Shown piece by piece: positions 18,619 to 27,342 of a stretch of 64,000 nt of DNA. Position numbers and translations under genes: made by a program. The stretch comes from Aureimonas mangrovi (GTDB lineage Bacteria; Pseudomonadota; Alphaproteobacteria; Rhizobiales; Rhizobiaceae), in NCBI RefSeq assembly GCF_014058705.1, contig NZ_CP059692.1, positions 2,051,001 to 2,115,000 on the forward strand, written 5' to 3'. Within the stretch, counting starts at the first letter, position 1. Each line of letters opens with the position of its first letter. The notes under the pieces are model-generated. The model made no database searches. It was not told the DNA's origin and worked only from the letters and a program-made list of their open reading frames with translations.

Positions 18619-20220
18619 TCAGCCCGCGAGGACGCCGCCCGCGCGTGCCATCGCCTCCGGCGTGTCGACATCGAGGCTCGCCGCCGCGCCGATCTCCACC
18701 TCGCGCACCAGCTCGCCATTGGCGGCGACGATGCCACGCGCGCCGACGTCTCCCGTCAGGGTCTCGACGCTCTCTGCGAAACTGCGCGAGAGCAGGACCG
18801 GGTTGCGCCGGCGCCCGTCGTCGGTGGCCAGAACGATGGAGCCTTCGCCGGCGGGCGCGAAGGCTTCGATCATCGCGTCGAGATGGGCGGGGGTCAGCGC
18901 CGGCTGGTCGGCCAGCATGACGAGGACGCCGTCGCCCTCGGACGCGCGAAAGCCCGCGACGAGGGAGGTCGAGAGCCCTTCGGCATAGTCCGGGTTGTCG
19001 ATCACCTCGACGCGCAGGCCCTCCAGCGCCGCGCGCATTTCGTCCGCCCGGTGGCCGACGACGACGGTGACGGAGGCCGCGCGGCTGGCGAGCGCGGTCT
19101 CGACCGAGCGGCGGATCAGCGGCACGCCATCGAAGGTCGCCAGAAGCTTGTTCGCCGCGCCCATCCGGCTGGAGCGCCCGGCGGCCAGCACGAGGGCCGC
19201 CACGACCGGCTCATCCGACATCGTCTCGGCCTCGCGCGGCTGGGGACGGGCGGCGATCTCCATCAGGAGTCCGCCGACTCCGAGCGGCCATATATCCTTT
19301 GGCATCACTTCAATGTCGGCCAGCAGGCGATTGAGAATCCAATCGAAACCATTCTCCTGCGGGCTGCGCGCGCAGCCCGGCGCCCCCAGCAATTTCGCGG
19401 TGCCGAGCGCGCCGAGAAGAAGGAGGTTGCCGGGATCGACAGGCATCCCGAGATGGCGGACGCGTCCCCCGGCATCGCGGACGGCCGCCGGGACGACATC
19501 GTCGATGTCGATCACTGCGGAAGCGCCGAAGACCACGATGAGATCCGCGCTGGAGCTCTCGCGGAAGGCTTGCGCCACACTGTCCTGCCGATGCGGAACG
19601 CGCCGCTCGGAGACGATCTCCGATCCCGACGCGGCGAGACGATCCTCCAGGACGCGCCGCGTCTTGTCGAGGACACTCGCCTTCAGGCCCGGCAGCTCGG
19701 TCTGGATGAGCGCGACGCGATGGGCGCGATATGGCTTCAGGCGCAGCGCCCTGCCGCCCGACAGGAGCGTGATGGCCTCGTCCAGCACCGCCCCTGGCAC
19801 GGCAAGGGGGATGATCTTCACCGTCGCGACCATGCGGCCCGGGTCCACGGGCGCGTAGGCCGGCAGCGTCGCGAGGGTGATCGCGGGATCGAGCGCGTTG
19901 AGGCGATCGATCGTCGCCTTGTCGGGCAAGAGGATTCCCGCCTCGCCTGCGAAAAGGTTCGCGCGGCCCGTCGCCGCCGGTGCCGCGCCGATGCGTGAGC
20001 CTGCGAGCGCCGCGGCGATGCGCGCGGCGGCCTCGTTCTCCGGCACGTCGCCAGGATCGAGCAGCGCCACCGTCGCTTCGCTTTTTCCGGCCTCCTCAAG
20101 GCGGGCCAACGTGTCGGCGTCAAGGCGTGTGCCTTTGGCGAGCCGGCCGTCTTGAAGGCGCACCGAATGGGCAAGGATCGCGCCCTCGCACTCTTTGAGC
20201 GGGAATGTGCCGAACTTCAT
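18619..20220 (-). CDS. Molybdopterin-binding (MoeA-like) / NTP-transferase (MobA/MocA-like) fusion
   Basis: A 533-residue two-domain protein. Residues 1–333 resemble the molybdopterin-binding domain of MoeA/MogA-type proteins (KIIPLAVPG, VVFGASAVIDIDDVVPAA, GMPVDPGNLLLLG). Residues 334–533 form a nucleotidyltransferase with the MobA/MocA start LVLAAGRSSRMGAANKLL, the metal Asp in MLADQPAL and a conserved RRRNPVLL segment. Such proteins are thought to finish the molybdenum cofactor, MocA-like domains making the cytosine dinucleotide form used by xanthine dehydrogenase/CO dehydrogenase-type enzymes. It overlaps the upstream XdhC-Rossmann gene by 4 bp, so it is coupled to an XdhC maturation pair. 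The Mo enzyme served is not in the window. Confidence 0.85.
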   Translation of the reverse strand: MKFGTFPLKECEGAILAHSVRLQDGRLAKGTRLDADTLARLEEAGKSEATVALLDPGDVPENEAAARIAAALAGSRIGAAPAATGRANLFAGEAGILLPDKATIDRLNALDPAITLATLPAYAPVDPGRMVATVKIIPLAVPGAVLDEAITLLSGGRALRLKPYRAHRVALIQTELPGLKASVLDKTRRVLEDRLAASGSEIVSERRVPHRQDSVAQAFRESSSADLIVVFGASAVIDIDDVVPAAVRDAGGRVRHLGMPVDPGNLLLLGALGTAKLLGAPGCARSPQENGFDWILNRLLADIEVMPKDIWPLGVGGLLMEIAARPQPREAETMSDEPVVAALVLAAGRSSRMGAANKLLATFDGVPLIRRSVETALASRAASVTVVVGHRADEMRAALEGLRVEVIDNPDYAEGLSTSLVAGFRASEGDGVLVMLADQPALTPAHLDAMIEAFAPAGEGSIVLATDDGRRRNPVLLSRSFAESVETLTGDVGARGIVAANGELVREVEIGAAASLDVDTPEAMARAGGVLAG

Positions 20221-20933
20221 GCCGCGCGCATCTCGCCGCGCCGTTCCGGGTGCATGTGGCGCTTGCGGAACGCCTCGATGATGGAGGCGAGAATGGCGAC
20301 GGCGATCTCGGGCGGCGAGGACGCACCGATATCGACGCCGATCGGCGCCTCGATCCGCGCGATCGCGCGCTCGTCCAGGCCGGCAGCTTGCAGCCGCTCC
20401 ACGCGCTTGCCGTGCGTCTTGCGGCTGCCGAGCGCGCCGACATAGAAGCAGCCTGCCTCCAGCGCCGCCCGGAGCGGAAGATCGTCAATCTTCGGATCGT
20501 GGGTCACGGCGACCAGTGCGCAATACGGATCGAGCGGCCGCGCGGTGAGAACGTCCTGCGGCCATTCGGCATGGAGCCTGCTAGCTTCGAAGCGCTCGGG
20601 CGTCGCGAAAGCCGTGCGCGGGTCGATGATCTCGATATCGTAGCCGGCAATCCGCGCCATCGGGGCGAGCGCCTGGCTGATGTGGACTGCACCGACCACC
20701 ACGATGCGCGGCGGCGGCAGATGGACGTTGATAAAGTAGGTCTCGCCACCCTCCTCCACGTCCACCGAGCGGCCCGAGCGCAGCGCTTTGACGATCGCCT
20801 CGCCCCGTGAGCCGGCTTGCGCCTCGCTCTCCTCGACGAGGCGTTGCGCTCCGTCCGAGAGCCGGGTCTCCACGACGACGGCGCGCCGCGCAGCCCTCGC
20901 CTCGTTCAAAGCGCGCAGGAGAGCGAGCTTCAC
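20217..20933 (-). CDS. XdhC family protein, Rossmann-domain type
   Basis: A 238-residue protein matching the C-terminal half of XdhC-type maturation factors. The Rossmann-like segment is IVVVGAVHISQALAPMARIAGYDIEIIDPR, followed by VAVTHDPKIDDLPLRAAL, YVGALGSRKTHGKR and the family end GVDIGASSPPEIAVAILASIIEAFR. XdhC binds the molybdenum cofactor and helps sulfurate and insert it into xanthine dehydrogenase-type enzymes. Here the two XdhC halves are separate genes overlapping by 4 bp (20930–20933), and the MoeA/MobA-like fusion follows with another 4-bp overlap. Confidence 0.88.
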   Translation of the reverse strand: MKLALLRALNEARAARRAVVVETRLSDGAQRLVEESEAQAGSRGEAIVKALRSGRSVDVEEGGETYFINVHLPPPRIVVVGAVHISQALAPMARIAGYDIEIIDPRTAFATPERFEASRLHAEWPQDVLTARPLDPYCALVAVTHDPKIDDLPLRAALEAGCFYVGALGSRKTHGKRVERLQAAGLDERAIARIEAPIGVDIGASSPPEIAVAILASIIEAFRKRHMHPERRGEMRAA

Positions 20934-21265
20934 GCCTCCAGCCTCTCGACATGGACCCTGATGCGCCCTCCGCAGGAAAGCCCGACCCGCCAGGCGGTCT
21001 CATCGGCAACGCCGAACTCCAGCGTGCGCGCAGTGCCGCTTTCGATGACGTCCGCGGCTTCCGCGATGACCGCGCCCTCGACGCAGCCGCCGGAGACCGA
21101 GCCCTCGAAATTGCCGTCCGCGTCGATCACGAGATGGCTTCCGGCGGGTCGCGGGGCCGAGCCCCAGGTCTCGATCACGGTCGCGAGCGCCAGCCTGCGG
21201 CCCTCGCCGGCCCATCGTTCGGCGACGGCCAGCACGTCGCCCGGCATGGTCTGTGTTTCGCTCAT
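20930..21265 (-). CDS. XdhC/CoxI N-terminal-type protein
   Basis: A 111-residue protein equal to the XdhC_CoxI domain: LALATVIETWGSAPRPAGSHLVI, then GSVSGGCVEGAVI and VGLSCGGRIRVHVE with two conserved cysteines. It is taken to work with the Rossmann-type partner downstream in molybdenum cofactor sulfuration or delivery. ATG 21265 is preceded by GGAAGG. First gene of the three-gene tightly overlapping cluster. CoxI of CO-dehydrogenase clusters is the nearest named relative, but no cox genes are visible here. Confidence 0.88.
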   Translation of the reverse strand: MSETQTMPGDVLAVAERWAGEGRRLALATVIETWGSAPRPAGSHLVIDADGNFEGSVSGGCVEGAVIAEAADVIESGTARTLEFGVADETAWRVGLSCGGRIRVHVERLEA

Positions 21266-21348
21266 GGCACCTTCCCCGTCACGGCCGTCCGGCCGCCCGG
21301 GATGACATAGGGATGCCACGCGTCACGCGCCACGGCGACCGCGCCGAT

Positions 21349-21900
21349 TCAGAAGCCGTGATAGAGCCTGTCGCGATAAAGAAGGCTTCGGCCGGGCTCG
21401 CCGAGGCGAACCGCCGCCACCTCGCCGATCATCACTCGATGGGTGGCGACCGTCCGGCTGTCGACGAGGCGGCAATCGAAACTCGCGAGCGCACCCTCGA
21501 GAACGGGCGCCCCGGTCGAAAGCGTGACCCAGCGCGCGCTGGCGAAGCGCGCTTCGGCATCCAGTCCACCCTCACCAGCGAAGACACGCGCCACCTCTTC
21601 GGAGGTCTGGCCGAGAAGATTGACGGCGAAGACGCCGTTCTCCTCGAAGCGAGCGTTGAGCGGGCTGGAAAGATTGAGGCAGACCAGCAGCGAGGCCGGC
21701 TGGTCCGAGACTGAGCAGACAGAGGTCACGGTCACCCCGCGCCGGCCGGCCGGGCCATCGGTCGTCACGAGGTTCACCGCCGCCGCGAATCGGCTCATCG
21801 CCTCGCGGAAGGTCGATCGTTCGATGGTCGAACTCGTCAGCACATTCAACGCCTGAGCATCCCGGTCATTGCGGCCCGTCCCGCAGTCCTTCGCGCTCAC
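21349..21900 (-). CDS. Flavin reductase family protein (HpaC/RutF-like)
   Basis: A small FMN-binding split-barrel reductase, 183 residues at most. The pattern FREAMSRFAAAVNLVTTDGPAGRRGVTVTSVCSVSDQPASLLVCLN is characteristic of NAD(P)H:flavin oxidoreductases that feed two-component monooxygenases, and the C-terminal GEVAAVRL…LLYRDRLYHGF agrees. The start is uncertain: GTG 21900 is used, but TTG or GTG codons 17–19 codons downstream would give a more family-like N-terminus. No monooxygenase partner is adjacent. It lies 83 bp upstream of the XdhC cluster in the same direction and is divergent from livG. Confidence 0.85.
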   Translation of the reverse strand: MSAKDCGTGRNDRDAQALNVLTSSTIERSTFREAMSRFAAAVNLVTTDGPAGRRGVTVTSVCSVSDQPASLLVCLNLSSPLNARFEENGVFAVNLLGQTSEEVARVFAGEGGLDAEARFASARWVTLSTGAPVLEGALASFDCRLVDSRTVATHRVMIGEVAAVRLGEPGRSLLYRDRLYHGF

Positions 21901-22077
21901 TTAAGTGCGCGCGAGGAAGGCTGCGACCCGGCGCTTGGCACGATCGTGATGCGCCCGCAAGCCTCGCGCGTTCAATCGAAGGGTTTGAACTCTTCGACAG
22001 TTCCTCTAGAAGCGCGACGCGAACGTAAACGGCGTTTCGCCCGGAAATTCCCCCAAATGCCTGGAGACGAGGCCACG

Positions 22078-22902
22078 ATGGCCATCGAACAAGAGATCAA
22101 GCCTGTCATCGAGGTGCGCAACGTGACGCGCCGCTTCGGCGGATTCGTTGCGGTCGACGATTGTTCGCTGCGCGTCGAGAAGGGTTCGATCACCGGGCTC
22201 ATCGGTCCGAACGGCGCGGGCAAGTCCACGCTATTCAACATGGTCGCGGGCAATCTCGCGCCGTCCTCCGGCCAGATCCTCCTCGACGGCGAGGACATCA
22301 CCGGTGAGGCGCCGCACAAGCTTTTCCATCGTGGCGTCCTGCGCACCTTCCAGATCGCGCACGAGTTCTCGCGCCTGACGGTTCTGGAAAACCTGATGAT
22401 GGTGCCGCCCGAGCAGCCGGGCGAGAACGTCCTCGCCGCCTGGGTCTTTCCCGGCCGGGTGCGGGCCCGTGAGCGCGCAGTGCTCGAACGGGCCGAAGAG
22501 GTGATCGACTTCCTGAAGATCGGCCATGTGCGCGACGAACTCGCCGGCAATCTCTCAGGCGGCCAGAAGAAGCTTCTTGAGCTTGGCCGCACGATGATGG
22601 TCGATGCCAAGGTCGTGCTTCTCGACGAGATCGCCGCGGGCGTGAACCGCACGCTTCTCAACGACTTGGCGGCCAACATCGAGAGATTGAATCAGGAGCG
22701 CGGTTACACCTTCTTCGTCATCGAGCACGACATGGACCTGATCGGCCGCCTCTGCGATCCGGTGATCGTCATGGCCGCCGGCTCCGTGATGATGACGGGC
22801 ACACTTTCCGAGATTCAGGCGAACGAGGCCGTCGTGGAGGCCTATTTCGGCGGCTCGGCGACGGGCCACGCGACCACCAGGGCAGGCGGAGCGGGCGCAT
22901 GA
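22078..22902 (+). CDS. livG: Branched-chain amino acid-type ABC transporter ATP-binding protein LivG
   Basis: ATPase of a HAAT-family importer, cytoplasmic face of the inner membrane. Walker A is GPNGAGKST, the signature is NLSGGQKKLLELG and Walker B is VVLLDEIAAG, with DEIA in place of the common DEPA. The HDMDLIGRLCD switch region and the LivG-type insert after VLENLMMVPPEQ are present. ATG 22078 follows GGAGACGAGG. Its stop overlaps the livF start in an ATGA. The substrate could be branched-chain amino acids, an amide or urea-like compounds; the family does not decide. Confidence 0.92.
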   Translation: MAIEQEIKPVIEVRNVTRRFGGFVAVDDCSLRVEKGSITGLIGPNGAGKSTLFNMVAGNLAPSSGQILLDGEDITGEAPHKLFHRGVLRTFQIAHEFSRLTVLENLMMVPPEQPGENVLAAWVFPGRVRARERAVLERAEEVIDFLKIGHVRDELAGNLSGGQKKLLELGRTMMVDAKVVLLDEIAAGVNRTLLNDLAANIERLNQERGYTFFVIEHDMDLIGRLCDPVIVMAAGSVMMTGTLSEIQANEAVVEAYFGGSATGHATTRAGGAGA

Positions 22903-23603
22903 GCATCCTGAAGCTCGACAAGGTCGTCGCCGGCTACGGCGGAACGTCCATCCTCAAGGGCGTCGACCTGTCGCTCGAGGCCGGCGAGATCGGCGTCATC
23001 GTGGGTCCCAACGGCGCGGGAAAGTCGACGACGCTGAAGGCCATGTTCGGCCTCCTGAAGGTGACGTCCGGCTCCATCGTCTTCGACGGGCACGACATCA
23101 CCAACCGCCCGGCCGAGAAGCTGGCGAAGCTCGGCATGGCGTTCGTGCCGCAGGAAGCGAACGTCTTCAAGACGATGAGCGTCCACGAGAATCTCGAGAT
23201 GGGCGCCTATGTGCGCCGGGACGACTTCTCGGGTCTCCTCTCGCGCGTCTACGACATCTTCCCGCCGCTGAAGGACAAGCGCAATCAGCCCGCGGGCGAG
23301 CTTTCGGGCGGGCAGCGCCAGATGGTCGCCGTCGGCCGCGCCCTGATGATCGACCCGAAGCTGATCCTCCTCGACGAGCCCACGGCCGGCCTCTCGCCTC
23401 TCTTCATGAGCGAGATCTTCGACCGCATCCTCGCGGTGAACGCCACCGGCGTCACCGTCGCGATGGTCGAGCAGAACGCCAAACAGGCGCTCGGCATCGC
23501 TCACAAGGGCTTCGTGCTGGCTGGCGGCACCAACCGCTTCACCGATACGGGCGAGGCTCTTCTGGCCGACCCCGAAGTCGCGCGCTCTTTCCTCGGCGGC
23601 TGA
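22899..23603 (+). CDS. livF: Branched-chain amino acid-type ABC transporter ATP-binding protein LivF
   Basis: Second ATPase of the same importer, 234 residues. Walker A is GPNGAGKST, signature ELSGGQRQMVAVGRALM, Walker B LILLDEPTAGLSP and switch VAMVEQNAKQAL, the usual LivF set. The start overlaps the livG stop by 4 bp. A gap of about 40 bp separates it from livH. Confidence 0.93.
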   Translation: MSILKLDKVVAGYGGTSILKGVDLSLEAGEIGVIVGPNGAGKSTTLKAMFGLLKVTSGSIVFDGHDITNRPAEKLAKLGMAFVPQEANVFKTMSVHENLEMGAYVRRDDFSGLLSRVYDIFPPLKDKRNQPAGELSGGQRQMVAVGRALMIDPKLILLDEPTAGLSPLFMSEIFDRILAVNATGVTVAMVEQNAKQALGIAHKGFVLAGGTNRFTDTGEALLADPEVARSFLGG

Positions 23604-23642
23604 CGCCGTGACGAACCGAACTCCAATCGCCCGGGCAATCCT

Positions 23643-24629
23643 TTGGACGAGCTAGTCTTCCTCATCAATCGCGGCGTCATCGGCGGGCTGATCCTCGGCT
23701 CGGTCTACGCGCTTGGCGCGGTCGGCGTGACGCTGATCTTCGGCATCCTGCGCTTTGCCCATTTCGCCCACGGCGACATGATGACGGCAGGCGCCTTCTT
23801 CGCCTTCATGCTCGCTGCGCTTCTCGCCTCCTTCGGCGTCGATCTGCCGGTGCCGCTCGCGCTGGCGCTCCTGCCTGTCGTCATGGGCCTGACGGCGCTC
23901 TTCGCCATCGGGCTCGATAAGGCGTTCTACAAGCCGCTGCGCGACAAGGGCGCCCGCCCCGTCGTGCTCGTGATGGCCTCGATCGGCGTCACCTTGATGC
24001 TGCAGGGTCTCATCCGCCTCTTCGCCGGCACCGGCACGCGCGACATGTATCTGAACGCACCGAAGGACATCTTCCGCATCCCCACCGGCGGTCGGCCGAT
24101 CGTCGTCACCGAGCCGCAGATCTGGCTGATCTTGCTGACGATCCTCGCCGTCGTCGCACTGCACTTCTTCCTGACGCGTTCGCGCCTGGGCAAGGCGATG
24201 CGCGCCGTCTCCGACAACCCGGAACTCGCACGCGTAACCGGCATCCCGCTGGAAACGGTGGTGAAGGCGACATGGATCATCGGCGGCGGGCTCGCGGCGC
24301 TCGCCGGCACCATGCTGGCGCTCGACGTCTCATTGCGCGCCGACCTCGCCTACAACATGCTCCTGCCGATCTTCGCGGCCGCCATCCTCGGCGGCATCGG
24401 CCAGCCCTACGGGGCAATCGCCGGCGGCTTCATCATCGGCTTCGCGGAGACCTTCGCGATCTTCAACTTCTCGGTGATCCTGCGCCCGCTGGCCGACATC
24501 CTGCCTTTCGCGGTGCCGGCGAGCCTCGCGGTGGTGCCCACCGAATATCGCCTCGTCGTGCCCTTCGTGATCCTCGTCGTGGTTCTGATCTACCGGCCCA
24601 CCGGCATCTTCAAGGGAAGGGTTTTCTGA
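23643..24629 (+). CDS. livH: Branched-chain amino acid-type ABC transporter permease LivH
   Basis: Inner-membrane permease of the importer, 328 residues with about eight or nine hydrophobic helices. The LivH pattern is present: INRGVIGGLILGSVYALGAVG at the N-terminus, FGILRFAHFAHGDMM, SRLGKAMRAVSDNPELARVTGI in the EAA-like cytoplasmic loop and GGIGQPYGAIAGGFIIG. The start codon is TTG at 23643 with no strong ribosome site; family alignment supports it since MDELVFLINRGVIGG fits. livM starts 1 bp after its stop. Confidence 0.92.
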   Translation: MDELVFLINRGVIGGLILGSVYALGAVGVTLIFGILRFAHFAHGDMMTAGAFFAFMLAALLASFGVDLPVPLALALLPVVMGLTALFAIGLDKAFYKPLRDKGARPVVLVMASIGVTLMLQGLIRLFAGTGTRDMYLNAPKDIFRIPTGGRPIVVTEPQIWLILLTILAVVALHFFLTRSRLGKAMRAVSDNPELARVTGIPLETVVKATWIIGGGLAALAGTMLALDVSLRADLAYNMLLPIFAAAILGGIGQPYGAIAGGFIIGFAETFAIFNFSVILRPLADILPFAVPASLAVVPTEYRLVVPFVILVVVLIYRPTGIFKGRVF

Positions 24630-24630
24630 G

Positions 24631-25932
24631 ATGACGATCCTCACCCCCACCGAAGACCGCCGGCCGAAGCGCTCCTACCGCCGCGACATCGCGCTCTTCG
24701 CCGGGCTCGGCGTCCTCGTCGCGCTCGTCTACGCGCTGCAGGGTTCGGCCTACGCCACGCGCATGCTGGTGGAGGCGGCCGCCTACGCGATCATCGCGAT
24801 CGGCCTCAACATCCAGTGGGGCTATGCCGGCCTCTTCAACGTCGGCGTCATGGGCTTCATCATGGCCGGAGCCTTCGCCTCCGTCCTCTTCACCTTCCCG
24901 GTGAACGAGGCGTTCTGGGCATCCGACGGCGCGCCGATGCTCGGCATCGCGATCCTCTGGCTGATTGGGGCCATCGCCTTCGTCGGCCTCGTGGCGCAGG
25001 GGCGGCGCATCGGCCTGCCGCAGGGGCTCGTCACGGCGCTGACGATCATCGCCGGCGCCGTCGCCTTCATGGTCGTCTCGGCCAAGTTCGACGCGCCGAC
25101 GACGCTGATCGAGCGCGAGGCGGGCTTCATCGGCGGCTTCGGCCTGCCGGTGCTGGTCGGCTGGGTCGCAGCGGGCGTCGTCGCCGGACTCATCGCCTGG
25201 GTCGTCGGCAAGATCTGCCTCGGTCTGCGGGCGGACTACCTCGCCATCGCAACGCTCGGCATCGCTCAGATCATCAAGACCTTCCTGCGCAACGCCGACT
25301 GGCTGACGCGGGGAACGCTGACCGTCTCGCCCCTGCCCTGGCCGACGCCGACGGTGCAGGAACTCGGCTTCCTCTGGGCGCGCGGGTTCTACCTGGCGCT
25401 GACGGCTGTGATCCTCCTCGTCGTGTATCTTCTCGTGCAGCGCGCCTACCACGCGCCCTGGGGCCGGATGATGCGCGCCATCCGCGACAACGAGGACGCC
25501 GCGTCCTCGATGGGCAAGAACGTCAACGGGCGCCGGCTGGAGATCTTCATCCTCGGCTGCGTCCTGATCGGCATCGGCGGCGCGATCCTCGTCCATTTCG
25601 GTTCGATCTTCGATCCGTCCGGCTTCGTCGACCTCAACCACACCTTCCTCGTCTGGGTCATGGTGATCCTCGGCGGCGCGGGCAACAATCGCGGCGCGAT
25701 CTTCGGCGCGGTGCTCGTCTACATCATCTGGGTGATGTCGGAACCTGCGGCGCTCGCGCTGTTTGGTCTTGCGCGTGACTGGGGCAACCAGTTGTTCGGC
25801 TGGGTGGCGCCGGGCGATCTCGACAGCCGCGCCCTGCAGATGCGCGTCTTCGTCATCGGCCTGACGATCACGCTCGTCCTCCGCTTCGCCCCGCACGGCG
25901 TCCTGCCCGAGCGCCTGCGCGGCCGCGACTGA
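24631..25932 (+). CDS. livM: Branched-chain amino acid-type ABC transporter permease LivM
   Basis: Second permease, 433 residues, multi-spanning. Recognised by LNIQWGYAGLFNVGVMGF, the LRADYLAIATLGIAQIIKTFLRN segment and the EAA-loop APWGRMMRAIRDNEDAASSMGKNV. Longer than the shortest LivM proteins because of two extra helical segments near residues 90–200. GGAAGGG lies upstream within the end of livH. Its transcript ends at the perfect hairpin at 25951–25996. Confidence 0.92.
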   Translation: MTILTPTEDRRPKRSYRRDIALFAGLGVLVALVYALQGSAYATRMLVEAAAYAIIAIGLNIQWGYAGLFNVGVMGFIMAGAFASVLFTFPVNEAFWASDGAPMLGIAILWLIGAIAFVGLVAQGRRIGLPQGLVTALTIIAGAVAFMVVSAKFDAPTTLIEREAGFIGGFGLPVLVGWVAAGVVAGLIAWVVGKICLGLRADYLAIATLGIAQIIKTFLRNADWLTRGTLTVSPLPWPTPTVQELGFLWARGFYLALTAVILLVVYLLVQRAYHAPWGRMMRAIRDNEDAASSMGKNVNGRRLEIFILGCVLIGIGGAILVHFGSIFDPSGFVDLNHTFLVWVMVILGGAGNNRGAIFGAVLVYIIWVMSEPAALALFGLARDWGNQLFGWVAPGDLDSRALQMRVFVIGLTITLVLRFAPHGVLPERLRGRD

Positions 25933-25950
25933 AGACGATTGATCGCCGAC

Positions 25951-25996
25951 AAACGAGAAGGGCCCCGGACGTCGCCGTCCGGGGCCCTTCTCGTTT
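25951..25996. terminator. Bidirectional terminator between livM and livK
   Basis: A perfect 21-bp inverted repeat (25951–25971 with 25976–25996) with a 4-base loop, starting AAACGAGAAGGGCCCC and ending in TTT on either strand. It lies exactly between convergent livM and livK stops, so it can serve both directions. Confidence 0.93.
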
Positions 25997-26010
25997 CATT
26001 CGTCGAGAAT

Positions 26011-27213
26011 CTACTCGGCCGGGCCGACGACGACGATCGTGCCGTTCTCGACGGTCACCTCGTCATACGAACCCGGCACGTCGCCATTGTCGTCGAAGTC
26101 GATCGCGCCGGACGCGCCCTCGTAGTTGATGTCCGTGCCGGCCGCGATCAGCTCCTTGGCCTTGGCCCACTCACCCGGCAGGATCACCTCGCCAGGCTCG
26201 GACGTGACGGCGCGCAGAGCCTCGTTGAGGCCCTCACGCGAGCCGCCGTTCTGCTCGATCGCCAGGAGCAGCGCGAAGGCCGCATCGTAGGAGGTCGCCG
26301 CGTAGGTCGCCTCGGGATCGAGGTTCGCGCCAGCCGCAGCTTCCGCGAAGGCGCCTGCGCCGGCCGCCTGCGACCCGCCCGGACGAGTCAGGATCAGCGT
26401 CTCGTCGCCGCCCGTCACGTTGGTGAGGTTCGCGCCCACCATGCCGTCGCCGCCGATGAAGGTGGAGAAGTCGCCTGTCTCGCGCGACTGCTGGACGATG
26501 CGCCCGCCCGAGCCGTCGACATAGGCGAGCACCACCAGCGCGTCGGCGCCCGTCGAAGCGAGCGAGCCGATCTCGGCTCGGTAGTCGGCCTTGCCGTCCT
26601 CATGCGCTTCTGAGGTGAGCACCGTCCCGCCTTCGGCCTCGAAGGCCGCCTGGAACGCCTGCGCGAAGCCCGTGCCATAGTCGTTGTTGACGTAGGTGAT
26701 CGCCACGCTGTCGATGTCCTGCGAGCGCGCGACGCGTGCCAGAACCTCGCCCTGATAGGCATCGGACGGGGCCGTGCGGAAAACGAGGTCGTTGTCCTCG
26801 AGCGCGGTGACGGCCGGCGAGGTGGAGGCCGGCGAAACCATGACGACACCGGCGGGGATGGCGGCGGCGTTGGCGGCGGCGATCGTCGCGCCCGAGCACA
26901 TGGCGCCGACGATGGCGACGACGGCGTCCGAATTCACCTGCGCGTCGGCCGCGTTCGAGGCGCGCTGGGCGTCGATGCAGCCATCGTCGCCGATCACGAG
27001 CTCGACCTGACGATCTTCTCCGATGCCGCCGCCTTCATTGACCTGCGAAACCGCAAGGCGCGCGGCGTCGGTGATCGGAGGCATCAGGCTCTCGATCGGG
27101 CCGGTGATGCCGCCGATGAAGCCGAGGCGGACGGGCCCGTCCTGCGCTAGCGTCGAGGCGGTGCTGAGGGCGAGCGCGGCGGCGGTCAGCGCGAGGATGG
27201 ACCTGGTCTTCAT
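26011..27213 (-). CDS. Periplasmic branched-chain amino acid-type substrate-binding protein
   Basis: A 400-residue type I periplasmic binding protein. The signal peptide MKTRSILALTAAALALSTAS ends at a TLAQ site. The mature fold has VRLGFIGGITGPIESLMPP, the GDDGCIDAQRASNAA segment, MVSPASTSPAVT and FRTAPSDAYQG, the LivK/AmiC-like set. It is convergent with livG-F-H-M and very probably supplies that importer, although it is transcribed separately. The C-terminus is acidic. The cognate ligand is not deducible from sequence. Confidence 0.9.
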   Translation of the reverse strand: MKTRSILALTAAALALSTASTLAQDGPVRLGFIGGITGPIESLMPPITDAARLAVSQVNEGGGIGEDRQVELVIGDDGCIDAQRASNAADAQVNSDAVVAIVGAMCSGATIAAANAAAIPAGVVMVSPASTSPAVTALEDNDLVFRTAPSDAYQGEVLARVARSQDIDSVAITYVNNDYGTGFAQAFQAAFEAEGGTVLTSEAHEDGKADYRAEIGSLASTGADALVVLAYVDGSGGRIVQQSRETGDFSTFIGGDGMVGANLTNVTGGDETLILTRPGGSQAAGAGAFAEAAAGANLDPEATYAATSYDAAFALLLAIEQNGGSREGLNEALRAVTSEPGEVILPGEWAKAKELIAAGTDINYEGASGAIDFDDNGDVPGSYDEVTVENGTIVVVGPAE

Positions 27214-27342
27214 GAAGGAATCTCCCTGGGCCGCCGTTCATCGGCGTGCAACGGGCGGACTAAACAAGGGCAGTGGCCCTGAATCAAGGGACGAACCGAC
27301 GCGCTCTCGCCTGATCGTAAAGGCTCCGCTAGGATCGACGTC

